Source of the DNA: DATGPD01 sp041398565
GTDB taxonomy: Bacteria; Planctomycetota; UBA1135; UBA2386
Direction of reading: 5' to 3'
DNA: 64,000 nt
NCBI GenBank assembly: GCA_041398565.1
Contig: JAWKUN010000006.1
Location: 124,001-188,000, forward strand
Position 1 is the stretch's first letter. Every line of letters starts with the position of its first letter. Below are positions 1 to 8,629 of the stretch, piece by piece. The notes beneath the pieces are model-generated. The model saw only the letters and a program-made list of their open reading frames with translations. It made no database searches and was not told the DNA's origin. The position numbers and the translations under genes were made by a program.

Positions 1-1948
1 CGCGCGCGCATCCGCCGTGCGCCATCGCGACGTAGTGATCGGCCGAGTCGCGACGCTCGGGGCTCTGCTCGACGAAGCGCTCGAAGTGGGCGATGCCGCG
101 CGCATAGGACGCGATTGCGTCGTCGCTGTCGCCGCGCCGGCGCTGGAACTCGGCCGCCACCAGCGCGGCGTAGCCGGCGAACCAGCTCAGATCGGCCGGC
201 GCCTCCGGCTTGGCCAGCAAGCTCGCGTACACCGTCGCCAGGCCATCGACGCCCTTGTCGTGCAGGGTCTTGGCGCGGAGGCGTTCGTGCACCTGCCACG
301 AGCCGGGAAAGCGCGTCAAGCCGACGTCGAGGACGCGGTCGGCCTGGCCGCGCGCGCCCAACCAGCGGAGGAAGTCGTAGTGGTCGACGACGTGCTGGTC
401 GGTGCCGAGCGGGTGCTTGGCCAGCACCGCGTAGGCGGCGTGCACGTCGGCCATCCACTGCTGCGGCCAGTCCTTCTTGTCGACGATGGCGCGCGTGATC
501 GCCTTCTGCCGGGCGTGCGCGAACAGCTGCAGCACCATCATCGAGTGCCAGCTCTGGGCATCGGGCGGCATGCTCTTGACCGCCTTTTCGGCCCGCGCGT
601 AGGCCTCCGTCTCGTCGCCGAGTTCGTGCGCGGCGAGCGCCAGCGCGGTGTCCACCCGCCAGCCGCTGGCGCCGAGCGTCTCGGCCTCGAGGGCGGTGCG
701 CCGCGCATCCTCGAACATGAGCCGCGCGAAGCGGCGGCCGTTGCGCAGGTCGGCACTCAGCGCCGCACGCGTCGCCGGATCGGCGGCGTGCGCCAAGGTC
801 GCCTCGGCGAGCTGCAGGTGCACCTCCGGGTCGGCGGGCTTGACCTGGGCTTCGGCCGACTTCGCGTCCAACCGTGCCTCGAGCTCGCTGCGGCCAGGCG
901 CCGGCGCATAGGTGGCGCCACCACCGGCGTCGTCGAACGCCTTGGCCCACCGCTCGACGTCGACGCTGGCCTTGCGCACCCCCAGGCCGCCGTGCACGGC
1001 CGCCAGCGTCCGCGCCTTCGGCGACACCTCGCCGAGCCGGCCCAGTGCACCCACCAAGGCCTCGCGCTCGGTCGCCGGCATCGGCACGCGCAGCGCCTCG
1101 GCGATCAGATCGACGGCCGCCGGCGACGACGTGTTGGCCAGGGCCTGGCGCGCCTGCAGGCTCTGGGCCTGATCGAGCCCGAACAGAGCCAGGCGCAGGA
1201 GGTCGACGGGCGCGTCCTGGCCAGCCGCCTGTGCGGCCTGCAGCAGCGACTGCCTCACCGTCGCGTCGCCCTGCTGGTAGGCCTGCTCGACGGCGACCTT
1301 GTCGTTGCTGTCGGGGCTGGTGACGCGCTCGAGCAGCGAGCGGTCGCCGCGCACCACCGGCGACGGGGCTTGGCGGTTGGCGATGCCGTCGCCGATCGCC
1401 TTGAACACCGACGCCGTGTCGTTGGCGTAGTAGACGTCGTAGCTCTCCGATCCGTCCAGCTCGACCATGATGTGGCGCGGCGCGATGCGGCGGCCGTCCA
1501 TGAACTTCTCGAACAGGATCGGCTCGATGGCGATGTGTTCGGCGCAGGTGACGCCGCCGAAGCGCGGACACGGGATGCGGTGACCCTGCTCGTCGTAGTC
1601 GCGCGGGTTGTGCCGGTACACCGACGCGATCACGCACACGTAGGGCTCGTAGAGCTTGGCGATCTCCGGCATGCGGTAGCGCACACCGGCGTAGTGCTCG
1701 CTGGCGATCTCCCCGTCCATGTTGATGCACACGAGGATCGGCTTGCCGGTCTCCTTGGCGAGCGCCACGGCGTCGTCCCAAGTGCGCTGCCATTGGATGA
1801 GCACCGGCTTCTTCCAGTCCTCGGCCGTGGGGGCATACCACATGGCCTCGCGGCTGCCGGGTGCGGGTGCACCGGGTTGTTGCGCAGCGACACAGACTGC
1901 GAGGACGAGAGAAGCAGCAGCAGGGAGGGTTTGACGGCAGACGTTCAT
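1..1948 (-). CDS. Secreted thioredoxin-like protein with TPR-like C-terminal part (3' end outside window)
   Basis: An open frame runs leftward from the ATG at 1948 to the window edge (649 codons, no stop). The first 22 or so residues form a signal peptide (LPAAASLVLAVCVAAQQ). Around residues 45-150 lies a thioredoxin-like segment: WDDAVALAKETGKPILV is the typical opening of thioredoxin_7/DUF255-like folds, but no CxxC redox pair follows, so a disulfide reductase role is doubtful. The remainder is helical, alanine-rich and repeat-like (HEAT or TPR character), with a tail that looks like TPRs. It is divergent from the Bat-type operon starting at 2189, and such proteins are often encoded near VWA/MoxR loci, which suggests an envelope role. 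The exact function is unknown. Long opposite-strand frames here are GC-driven shadows. Confidence 0.72.
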   Translation of the reverse strand, partial: MNVCRQTLPAAASLVLAVCVAAQQPGAPAPGSREAMWYAPTAEDWKKPVLIQWQRTWDDAVALAKETGKPILVCINMDGEIASEHYAGVRYRMPEIAKLYEPYVCVIASVYRHNPRDYDEQGHRIPCPRFGGVTCAEHIAIEPILFEKFMDGRRIAPRHIMVELDGSESYDVYYANDTASVFKAIGDGIANRQAPSPVVRGDRSLLERVTSPDSNDKVAVEQAYQQGDATVRQSLLQAAQAAGQDAPVDLLRLALFGLDQAQSLQARQALANTSSPAAVDLIAEALRVPMPATEREALVGALGRLGEVSPKARTLAAVHGGLGVRKASVDVERWAKAFDDAGGGATYAPAPGRSELEARLDAKSAEAQVKPADPEVHLQLAEATLAHAADPATRAALSADLRNGRRFARLMFEDARRTALEAETLGASGWRVDTALALAAHELGDETEAYARAEKAVKSMPPDAQSWHSMMVLQLFAHARQKAITRAIVDKKDWPQQWMADVHAAYAVLAKHPLGTDQHVVDHYDFLRWLGARGQADRVLDVGLTRFPGSWQVHERLRAKTLHDKGVDGLATVYASLLAKPEAPADLSWFAGYAALVAAEFQRRRGDSDDAIASYARGIAHFERFVEQSPERRDSADHYVAMAHGGCAR

Positions 1949-2188
1949 GATCGACGAATTCGGCGCGAGCGTATCGTTGTCGACGGACGGTGGCGACCGG
2001 GCACGAGTCCGAGGTTACGCGCGGCGCCATCGCACCGCCGCGACAACCGTGCCCGTTCGAAACGGGTACTGCCCGGCGGCCGCGTGCGGCCGGGGAATGG
2101 CGGCCGAGCCCGCCGGGGCGCCCGTTACAGTGCGCCGCCCACGCCCGCGCCGCCACATGCCCTTCCGCCCCGACCCCGCCGCCAGCCG

Positions 2189-3115
2189 GTGACCGTTCCC
2201 GAAGAACGCGTCACCGACGAGGAGCTGGCCGAGCTCCTGGCCGAAGTGCGGCGCATCGAGGTGCAGAGCCGCCGCCTGGTCTCCGGCGCGCTGGCGGGCG
2301 GCTACACGTCGGTGTTCCGCGGGGCAGGCATCGAGTTCGACGAGGTGCGCGAGTTCGCGCCCGGCGACGATCCACGCAGCGTCGACTGGAACGTGACCGC
2401 CAAGATGGGGCGACCCTTCGTCAAGAAGTACGTCGACGAGCGCGAGCTGACCCTGGTCTTCCTGCTCGACCTGTCGCCGTCGATGACGGGCGGCTTCGGT
2501 GCGTGGTCGCCACGGCAGATGGCGGCCCGCGTGTGCGGCTGCTTGGCGCTGTCGGCCGTGCGCCACAACGACAAGATCGGTCTGGTCGCGTTCGACGACT
2601 CCGTGCGCAAGTTCGTGCCGCCCAAGAAGGGGCTCGGCCACGCCCTGCGCATCGTGCGCGACTGCCTGGCGCTGCCGCCGGCGTCGGCGCGCACGCAGCT
2701 GGCGCCGGCGCTCGACTTCGTCGGCCACGTGGTGCGGCGACGCGCCGTGGTGTTCCTGGTCTCGGACTTCCTGGCGAGCGGCTACGCCCGTTCGTTGAGT
2801 CTCTGCGCGCGTCGTCACGACGTCGTGGCGATGCGCTTGCAACCGGCCGAGATGGCGCCGCCGGTGGACGGCTTGATGGTGCTGCGCGATCCCGAGGGCG
2901 GGACGCGGCAAGTCGTCGACTGGTCGCACGCCGCCACGCGGGACGCCTTCCGGGCGCGGGTGGCGCGCTGGCGCGACGAGCACGCCGCGGCGCTGGCGCG
3001 GGCGCGGGTCGACCTCATGGACGTGCCGGTCCCGTTCGCGGCGGACAGGGATGCGGTGGCGCGGCCGCTGCTGACCTTCTTCCGCATGCGCGAGCTGCGC
3101 GGGAGCAAACGATGA
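2189..3115 (+). CDS. DUF58 domain protein (VWA-like, Bat/MoxR-associated)
   Basis: This 308-aa soluble protein carries the DUF58 signature FDEVREFAPGDDPRSVDWN at about residues 50-68. A VWA-like strand with the metal-site pattern DLSPS follows near residue 94. The family usually works with a MoxR AAA+ ATPase in envelope protein maturation or stress tolerance; no MoxR gene is visible here and none can be excluded outside the window. The GTG at 2189 is chosen because the DUF58 homology begins soon after it, and upstream codons in this frame are antisense to the thioredoxin-like gene. A nearby ATG at 2157 is out of frame. The stop overlaps the next start (ATGA), implying translational coupling. 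Confidence 0.85.
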   Translation: MTVPEERVTDEELAELLAEVRRIEVQSRRLVSGALAGGYTSVFRGAGIEFDEVREFAPGDDPRSVDWNVTAKMGRPFVKKYVDERELTLVFLLDLSPSMTGGFGAWSPRQMAARVCGCLALSAVRHNDKIGLVAFDDSVRKFVPPKKGLGHALRIVRDCLALPPASARTQLAPALDFVGHVVRRRAVVFLVSDFLASGYARSLSLCARRHDVVAMRLQPAEMAPPVDGLMVLRDPEGGTRQVVDWSHAATRDAFRARVARWRDEHAAALARARVDLMDVPVPFAADRDAVARPLLTFFRMRELRGSKR

Positions 3116-4020
3116 GACGGCGGCGCCGGCGCGCGCTGGCGGCGACGTGTCTGGCGATGGCAGGCACGGCGTGCGCACCGCCGGCGCCGATCGGCGGCGA
3201 CGTGCCGAGCCTGCAGGTGGTGGCCGAAGGCGACAGCGTCGAGTTCGGCGTGGCGTTCCCGCTCGTGGTGGTGCGCCGCTGGACCGACGGCAGCGCGGTG
3301 CGCGCCTTCGACGCCGCCGGCCTGGCGCCCCTGAGCGTCGAGCTCGTCTCGAGCTCCCGACGCGACGACGGAATGCGCGTCGAAGAGACGCTGCGCTTGC
3401 GGGCCCGCGCCTTCGTGCGCGACTCGGTGACACTGGCGCCGTCGTTCGAGGTGCGCATGCCCGACGGCAGCACGCGCGAAGTCGCCGCTCCGCCGACGAC
3501 GCTTCGCGTGCGCTCGGCGCTGGGGTCGAGCCACGGCGCCGAGGTCGAGCTCCCGGGCGATCTCCTGCTCGAGCCGACGCGCCGCATGCCTTGGCTCCTG
3601 GCAGCTGGCGTGGCCATCGCCGGCCTCGGCGTCTGGTTCGCGCGCCGCCGGAGGACTCCGGTCGAGAGCCCACCAGCGCCGCCGCCGGTGCCGGCGACCG
3701 ACCACCGTGCCGAAGCACTGGCGCAGCTGCGGATGCTGCGCCAGCAGCCACTGGCGAGCGACGAGGAGGTCCGCGGCGTCTACGTCGCAGCGACGGCGAT
3801 CCTGCGCGCAGACCTCGTCATCCGCGGCGGCATCGCGGCGCACGAGATGACCAGCGACGAGATCCTGGCCGTGCGCAAGCCTGCCCCGCACCTGGCGCGC
3901 GTTCTACGCGCCGCCGACTTGGTCAAGTTCGCCCGCCACACCCCCACCGCCGGCCAGGCCCGCGCCATGCTCGACGACGCCGAAGCCAGCCTGGCGCCGA
4001 ACCAACAGAGTGGAGTCTGA
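3112..4020 (+). CDS. Membrane-anchored Bat-operon partner (BatD/DUF4381-like)
   Basis: This 302-aa protein has an N-terminal signal ending in a possible lipobox (MAGTACAP). About 130 residues of predicted beta-rich periplasmic domain follow, then one transmembrane helix near residue 165 (WLLAAGVAIAGLGVWFA) followed by arginines, and a cytoplasmic helical tail of about 110 residues. The arrangement (exported beta domain, one helix, cytoplasmic tail) matches the short BatD/DUF4381-like proteins that follow DUF58 genes in aerotolerance operons; I infer the family from layout rather than a decisive motif. It overlaps the DUF58 gene by 4 bases. Its 3' end carries a 21-base sequence found again, inverted, after the DapA-family gene. 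Confidence 0.65.
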   Translation: MRRRRRRALAATCLAMAGTACAPPAPIGGDVPSLQVVAEGDSVEFGVAFPLVVVRRWTDGSAVRAFDAAGLAPLSVELVSSSRRDDGMRVEETLRLRARAFVRDSVTLAPSFEVRMPDGSTREVAAPPTTLRVRSALGSSHGAEVELPGDLLLEPTRRMPWLLAAGVAIAGLGVWFARRRRTPVESPPAPPPVPATDHRAEALAQLRMLRQQPLASDEEVRGVYVAATAILRADLVIRGGIAAHEMTSDEILAVRKPAPHLARVLRAADLVKFARHTPTAGQARAMLDDAEASLAPNQQSGV

Positions 4021-4024
4021 CACC
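4004..4024 (+). repeat. 21-base interspersed repeat, copy 1
   Basis: The sequence AACAGAGTGGAGTCTGACACC overlaps the last codons and TGA of the gene ending at 4020. Its exact reverse complement lies at 12510-12530, immediately after the stop of the DapA-family gene. A shorter core (GGTCAGACTCC) recurs at about 46974. It has no obvious hairpin. Both full copies mark the 3' edge of a gene, so this may be a short interspersed repeat of unknown role. Confidence 0.6.
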
Positions 4025-4034
4025 AACCTGCGGG

Positions 4035-5558
4035 TCAGCGGAACTCGCTCATGAAGGTCTTCTCGAAGCTGCCGTCCGACTGGCGCCAGATGACGATGTA
4101 GGCGCCGTCGCCGTCGACGGCGATGGCCGGCTCCGAGGTCGCGGTCGCTCCGGGGCTGATGTGGTCGGCCAGGGAGGCGGCGTGCTGCCAGGCGCCGTCG
4201 CGGTACTCGCTGAGGTACATCGACCAGATCATGGTGGCGTCGGCCGCGGTGTAGGCGACGACGGCGTGGCCGCTGGGATCCATGGCCAGGACGAAATCAC
4301 GCACCAGCTGGCCGACCGCGAAGTGGTCGGCGAGGCCGGACGGGTGCGTCCACGTGCCACCACGGTACTCGCTCTTGAACATGCTGGAACCGGTCGCGCT
4401 CACGTCCTGACTCCAGACGATCACCGCGTCGCCGCCGGCCATGGCCACGTCGACCGCGTGCGCCGAGCGTCCGTCGGGACTGATGTTGTCGCTGACCGAC
4501 GACGGGTGCGTCCAGACTCCATTGCGCAGCTCGGACTTGAACACCTGCACGAACGAGCCGTCGCTCTGCACCCAAGCGATCACCGCGTCACCGCGGGCAT
4601 CGAACGCGACCTTGGGCTTGTAGGCGTCGGTGCCGGCCGGGCTGATGTTGTCGGTGAGGCCACTCGGGTAGGTCCACACGCCGTTGCGACGCTCGCTCTT
4701 GAAGATGCGGTAGTGCTGCCCGTCGGCCTGCGCCCACACCACGACGACGTGCCCGTTGGGCCCGACCGCGATGTGCACGTCCTGCGCGTGCGTCTGCAGC
4801 GAACTCATGCAGTCGGTCGGCCCGCTGGGATTGGTCCAGACGCCGTTGTGCCACTCGCTCTTGAAGATCGACCCGCCGTTCGTGGTGAACTCCTCCCACA
4901 CCACGACCGCATCGCCGGCCGGATCGAAGCGCACCCAAGGCTGCTGCGCGCCGCCCGCCAGCGGACTGATGTGGTCGGCATGCGTGGCCGGGTCGGTCCA
5001 CGCGCCGTTGCTGTAGACGCTGGCGTAGATGCGGTCGATGGAGTTGCTGGTGATGTCGCGCTGCACCCACGTCATGATCGTGGTGCCGTCGGGACGGATC
5101 GCCATGCGCGGCGAGAAGACGCTGCCGCCGGCCATGTTGTGCGGCAGGGTCACGTAGCGGACCGGGTGGTTCCAGACAGCGTTGCGCCGCTCGCTGGCGA
5201 ACACGCGCGAGCCGTATTCGACGGCGATGATGGCGTCGCCGTTGGCGCCGGCAGCCACCGACCCGCTGCACGAGTCGTTGCCGTCCATGCTGATGGTGTC
5301 GGCAAGGGTCTGTGGGTGGTGCCACTCCGGCTCGACGGGCACGGGCGGCACCGGCACCGGCGTCGGGCCGGCGGTGGGCTGCCCGCCACCACCGCCCGGA
5401 CCGCCGGCCGGGGCCGGCACGTCGCCGCGGCGCCCGCTGCCCCCACACGAGAGCAGCGTCGCCAGGGCGCAGCCCGCGGCCCAGTGAGCAACGAGGCGAC
5501 GGCTCGACGAGGCGATCGGTGGCAGGGGAGACGAAGCAGCCGTTGGGTGCGGATTCAT
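4035..5558 (-). CDS. Secreted lipoprotein with propeller-like repeats
   Basis: This 507-aa protein has a long N-terminal signal with a lipobox at about residues 34-38 (TLLSCGG), a Gly/Pro-rich linker (about residues 40-75), then roughly eight repeats of about 50 residues. Each repeat contains F.SE.RNGVWT followed by a D.IS motif and a GDAVI.W strand. Such repeats suggest a beta-propeller or sialidase-like fold with an extracellular binding role; no catalytic residues are evident. The gene lies on the opposite strand inside the Bat-type locus, between the DUF58 pair and batA. It converges with the upstream gene (14-base gap) and is divergent from batA. The ATG at 5558 is the start that retains the signal. 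No known family could be named. Confidence 0.75.
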   Translation of the reverse strand: MNPHPTAASSPLPPIASSSRRLVAHWAAGCALATLLSCGGSGRRGDVPAPAGGPGGGGGQPTAGPTPVPVPPVPVEPEWHHPQTLADTISMDGNDSCSGSVAAGANGDAIIAVEYGSRVFASERRNAVWNHPVRYVTLPHNMAGGSVFSPRMAIRPDGTTIMTWVQRDITSNSIDRIYASVYSNGAWTDPATHADHISPLAGGAQQPWVRFDPAGDAVVVWEEFTTNGGSIFKSEWHNGVWTNPSGPTDCMSSLQTHAQDVHIAVGPNGHVVVVWAQADGQHYRIFKSERRNGVWTYPSGLTDNISPAGTDAYKPKVAFDARGDAVIAWVQSDGSFVQVFKSELRNGVWTHPSSVSDNISPDGRSAHAVDVAMAGGDAVIVWSQDVSATGSSMFKSEYRGGTWTHPSGLADHFAVGQLVRDFVLAMDPSGHAVVAYTAADATMIWSMYLSEYRDGAWQHAASLADHISPGATATSEPAIAVDGDGAYIVIWRQSDGSFEKTFMSEFR

Positions 5559-5769
5559 GGGGAGGAGTGGCGAGGGCGGAGCCCCACAAGCCTACCAGCC
5601 ACGCCGTCTCACCCCGCAACTTGTCGAGGCGGTTGCCGCGTCGGCTCAGGAACGAACGACAATCCTGGGGTCGTGGGCCAAGGTGCCGACTCCTCGGCCC
5701 CTACGCAGTCGACATGACCTGCGCGGGCCCCAGCGCTACCCTCAGCGCGCGCCGCAGGCACCCGACGAC

Positions 5770-6825
5770 ATGGACACTTGGATCGAGACGATGACCGGCC
5801 TGAGCCTGCAGTCGCCGGCGCTGCTGCTGCTGGCGCTGCCGTTCGCAGCGGCCGCGATCTGGCGCTGGCACCGCGGCACTCCGGCCCTGCGCTTCTCGCC
5901 GGCGGCGTTCGTTTCGTGGGTCCAGCCCTACGCGACCGATAGGTCTCCCGACGCGCCCGTCGCACCCAAGACACCGTTGCCGCGCTCGCTGCGTGCTCGC
6001 CTTCGCCTCCTGCCGGCGGCGATCCAACTCGTCGGGCTGCTTGCCGCGCTGGTGGCACTGGCACGCCCCGTGCAGCGCATACCCCTGCCGTTCGAGTCGC
6101 AGGGGATCGACATCGTGCTCTGCCTCGACGTCTCGTCGTCGATGGCGGCCAACGACCTCGACCCACGCCACGACCGCCTGGCCGTCGCCAAGGCCGCGGG
6201 CGCGCGCTTCGTAGAAGGCCGCGCTGACGACCGCATCGGGCTGGTGGCGTTCGCCCGCTACGCCGACCTGCGCTGCCCGCCGACCCTCGACCACCGCGCG
6301 CTGCGTCAGATCCTGGCGGAAACGTCGATGGTGACCAGTGACAGCCAGGAAGACGCCACAGGCATCGGTGCCGCCCTGGCGCGCGCAGCGCAGGTGCTGG
6401 AGCACGGGGTGGCCAAGTCGAAGGTGATCGTGCTGCTGACCGACGGCGAAGAGAACGTCGCCACCGCGGAGTCGCCCGACGAGATCGCACCCTTGCACGC
6501 CGCGCAGCTGTGCCACGAGCTCGGCGTGCGCGTGTACGCGATCGCCGCTGGCATCGGCACTCGCACGGCCGGCGGCGACTGGGTGGCCATCGACACCAAG
6601 CCGCTCGAGGAAGTGGCCCGCGTCAGCCAGGGGCGCTTCTTCGCCGCCCGCGACGCCTCGTCGCTGGCCAACGTGTACGCCGAGATCGACCGTCTGGAGC
6701 GGGCAGCCCTGGCGCAGCCGCGCACTCGCGTCGAAGAGCGCTTCTTGCCGTTCCTGACCGCGGGCCTCGGCTTGCTGCTGGCGGCCTGGCTGCTGCGGCG
6801 CACGTGGTTCGAGCTCCTGCCGTGA
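5770..6825 (+). CDS. batA: BatA-like VWA membrane protein
   Basis: This 351-aa protein has two N-terminal hydrophobic helices (about residues 13-28 and 75-97), a VWA domain, and a C-terminal helix (FLTAGLGLLLAAWLL). The MIDAS motif DVSSSM is near residue 120, followed by a conserved threonine region and LLTDGEENV. This is the normal architecture of BatA (Bacteroides aerotolerance), an inner-membrane protein whose VWA domain faces the periplasm. The ATG at 5770 is chosen because membrane topology starts just after it; an internal ATG about seven codons later is also possible. The stop overlaps the GTG of the next VWA gene (GTGA), so the pair is probably translated together. Confidence 0.87.
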   Translation: MDTWIETMTGLSLQSPALLLLALPFAAAAIWRWHRGTPALRFSPAAFVSWVQPYATDRSPDAPVAPKTPLPRSLRARLRLLPAAIQLVGLLAALVALARPVQRIPLPFESQGIDIVLCLDVSSSMAANDLDPRHDRLAVAKAAGARFVEGRADDRIGLVAFARYADLRCPPTLDHRALRQILAETSMVTSDSQEDATGIGAALARAAQVLEHGVAKSKVIVLLTDGEENVATAESPDEIAPLHAAQLCHELGVRVYAIAAGIGTRTAGGDWVAIDTKPLEEVARVSQGRFFAARDASSLANVYAEIDRLERAALAQPRTRVEERFLPFLTAGLGLLLAAWLLRRTWFELLP

Positions 6826-7829
6826 ACGTGCTCGACCACTTCGTGCTGCCGCAGGCAGCGCCGTTCCTGCTGGTGCCGGCCCTGCTCTGGTTGGCCGACT
6901 GGAGCCTCGAGCGCCGACGCGCGGCGCGGCGGCGCGGCGCGCTCGGGCCGCGCGCGCCGCGGCTCACCACCGAGGTGAGCCCGCGCCGGCGCCACCTGCG
7001 ACGCGCCGCGTGGACGGCGGCCCTGGCCTGCAGCGTCTTGGCGGCGATGCAGCCGCGCTGGGGCGAGGGCGAGCCCATCACCCAGCGCGGCGTCGACATC
7101 GTCGTATGCCTCGACTTGTCGCGCTCGATGCAGGCGCGCGACCTGCCACCCAACCGCTTGGCCTGCGCTCAGCGCGAGCTGCGAGCGTTGGCCGCCCGCG
7201 CCCGCGGTGACCGCCTGGCCCTCGTCGTGTTCGCCGGCGAAGCGCACACCTACGTGCCGCTCACCCTCGACGTCGACTCGTTCGCCCGCCTCGCCGATCT
7301 CGCGCACACCCTGCCGGCCCTGCGCGGCGGCACCGACCTCGGCCAGGCGCTCGGAGTCGCCAGCCGCACGCTCATCGGCGGCGGCAGCGGCGAAGCCATC
7401 GTGGTGCTCACCGACGGCGAGGACCACGCCGGGCAAGGCTTGCGCGCGGCACAGGCGTGCGCCGCGCGCGGCATCGTCGTGCACTGCGTCGGCTTCGGGT
7501 CCGAGCTGGGCAGCAAGGTGCCGGTCGGCGAGCCGGGCCACGAGACCTGGCTGCGCGACGGCACGGGCCAGGACGTGGTGAGCGCCATGGACGCGACGAG
7601 CCTGCGGCGCTTGACGGCATCAGGCGGCGGCGAGTTCGCGGTGGCGTCGCCTCAGGGTGGCACGCTCGCCGACCTGTACGACCGACGCATCCGCGCGATG
7701 GCACGCAAAGCCGTGGCGGCGGCGCAGCTGAGCGCGCGGCGCAACCGGTTCCAGTGGCCGCTGCTCGCCGCGATGCTGCTGTGGCTCGCCGAACTGACAC
7801 TCGGCGAGAGGAGACGGGTTCGGCCGTGA
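6822..7829 (+). CDS. batB: BatB-like VWA membrane protein
   Basis: This 335-aa protein has the same layout as its upstream neighbour: hydrophobic helices near residues 10-25 and 60-75, a VWA domain with DLSRSM near residue 97 and VVLTDGEDH further on, and a final transmembrane helix (QWPLLAAMLLWLAELTL). In Bat systems the two VWA proteins are thought to act together in the membrane, with TPR and BatD partners encoded next, as here. The GTG at 6822 overlaps the batA stop by four bases and the stop overlaps the next start, so the operon is tightly coupled. Function is inferred from family and context; biochemical activity of Bat proteins is not well established. Confidence 0.87.
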   Translation: MNVLDHFVLPQAAPFLLVPALLWLADWSLERRRAARRRGALGPRAPRLTTEVSPRRRHLRRAAWTAALACSVLAAMQPRWGEGEPITQRGVDIVVCLDLSRSMQARDLPPNRLACAQRELRALAARARGDRLALVVFAGEAHTYVPLTLDVDSFARLADLAHTLPALRGGTDLGQALGVASRTLIGGGSGEAIVVLTDGEDHAGQGLRAAQACAARGIVVHCVGFGSELGSKVPVGEPGHETWLRDGTGQDVVSAMDATSLRRLTASGGGEFAVASPQGGTLADLYDRRIRAMARKAVAAAQLSARRNRFQWPLLAAMLLWLAELTLGERRRVRP

Positions 7830-8629
7830 TGCCGCGCGGCTCGCGCACCACCTTGCCAGGCCCCTCACGGTGGCCGATGCTGCCTCGCCCTGCCATGCGC
7901 ACGCTGAGCATCCTGATCCTGCTGGGCGGCAGCTCCGCCGGAGGCTCCCCGGACGGAGGCTTCGACGCCGGCGTGCGCGCCTACCGAGAAGGACGGTTTG
8001 CCGACGCTCTCGCGGCATTCGCCGCGGCCGAGCAGGATGCCGGCGACGCCGCGTCGCCGGTCCTCCTCTACGACCTGGCGCTGGCGGCCTTGCGCGTCGG
8101 CGACCTGTCCAAGGCCGAAGCCGCGGCAGAGAAGGCGGCGGAGCGCGGCGGCGACGATTTCGCGCCGCGCCGCGACTTCGTGCGCGGCAGCGTCGCCTAC
8201 GCCCGCGCGCAGAGCGCCGGCGCCCAGGCCGACGGCGTCGAGGCGGAGCCGTTCGCGTTCGAGGCCGCGATCGCGCTGGCCCGGCGTGCCGCCCAGCAAT
8301 GGCAGCACGCCGCCTGCTCGAAGCGGGCCGATTGGCCGCAGGCGCGGCGCAACGTCGAGCGTGCCTTGCAGCTGGTGGACGACCTCGAGCGCCGGAAGGC
8401 CGCGGCCGAGGCCAAGCGCAAGCGCCAGGAGCCCGACCAGGCCAAGCCCAAGCCGGTGCCACCACCGGATGCCAAGCCACCCGACGCGAAGGACGTGCCG
8501 CCACGCCCCCTCGACCTCGACGCCGTACGCCGCCTGTTCGACCGTCTGGCCGCCAAGGAGAAGGAGAAGCTGATCCTGCGCCGCCGCGTGGCCGCGCCAT
8601 CGGCCACTGCCGGAGCCAACGACTGGTGA
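7829..8629 (+). CDS. BatC-like exported TPR protein
   Basis: This 266-aa protein has a signal-like stretch around residues 22-38 (MRTLSILILLGGSSAGG), about two TPR units (AGVRAYREGRFADALAAFAA and a following helix pair), and a charged, Pro/Lys-rich C-terminal tail (about residues 180-235) ending in a conserved-looking helix. Position between batB and batD fits the BatC TPR component. Starts at GTG 7826 or ATG 7829 overlap the batB stop. ATG 7895, which begins directly at the signal sequence, is a plausible alternative and would give a more conventional leader. Its stop overlaps the GTG of the BatD-like gene. Confidence 0.75.
   Translation: MPRGSRTTLPGPSRWPMLPRPAMRTLSILILLGGSSAGGSPDGGFDAGVRAYREGRFADALAAFAAAEQDAGDAASPVLLYDLALAALRVGDLSKAEAAAEKAAERGGDDFAPRRDFVRGSVAYARAQSAGAQADGVEAEPFAFEAAIALARRAAQQWQHAACSKRADWPQARRNVERALQLVDDLERRKAAAEAKRKRQEPDQAKPKPVPPPDAKPPDAKDVPPRPLDLDAVRRLFDRLAAKEKEKLILRRRVAAPSATAGANDW

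Noticed and set aside
17..2188. Long plus-strand frame running 17-3115 read as one 1032-aa protein
   Set aside because: Only the part from 2189 shows DUF58 sequence. The first 724 codons have GC-shadow composition and are antisense to a signal-peptide/thioredoxin-like gene on the minus strand.
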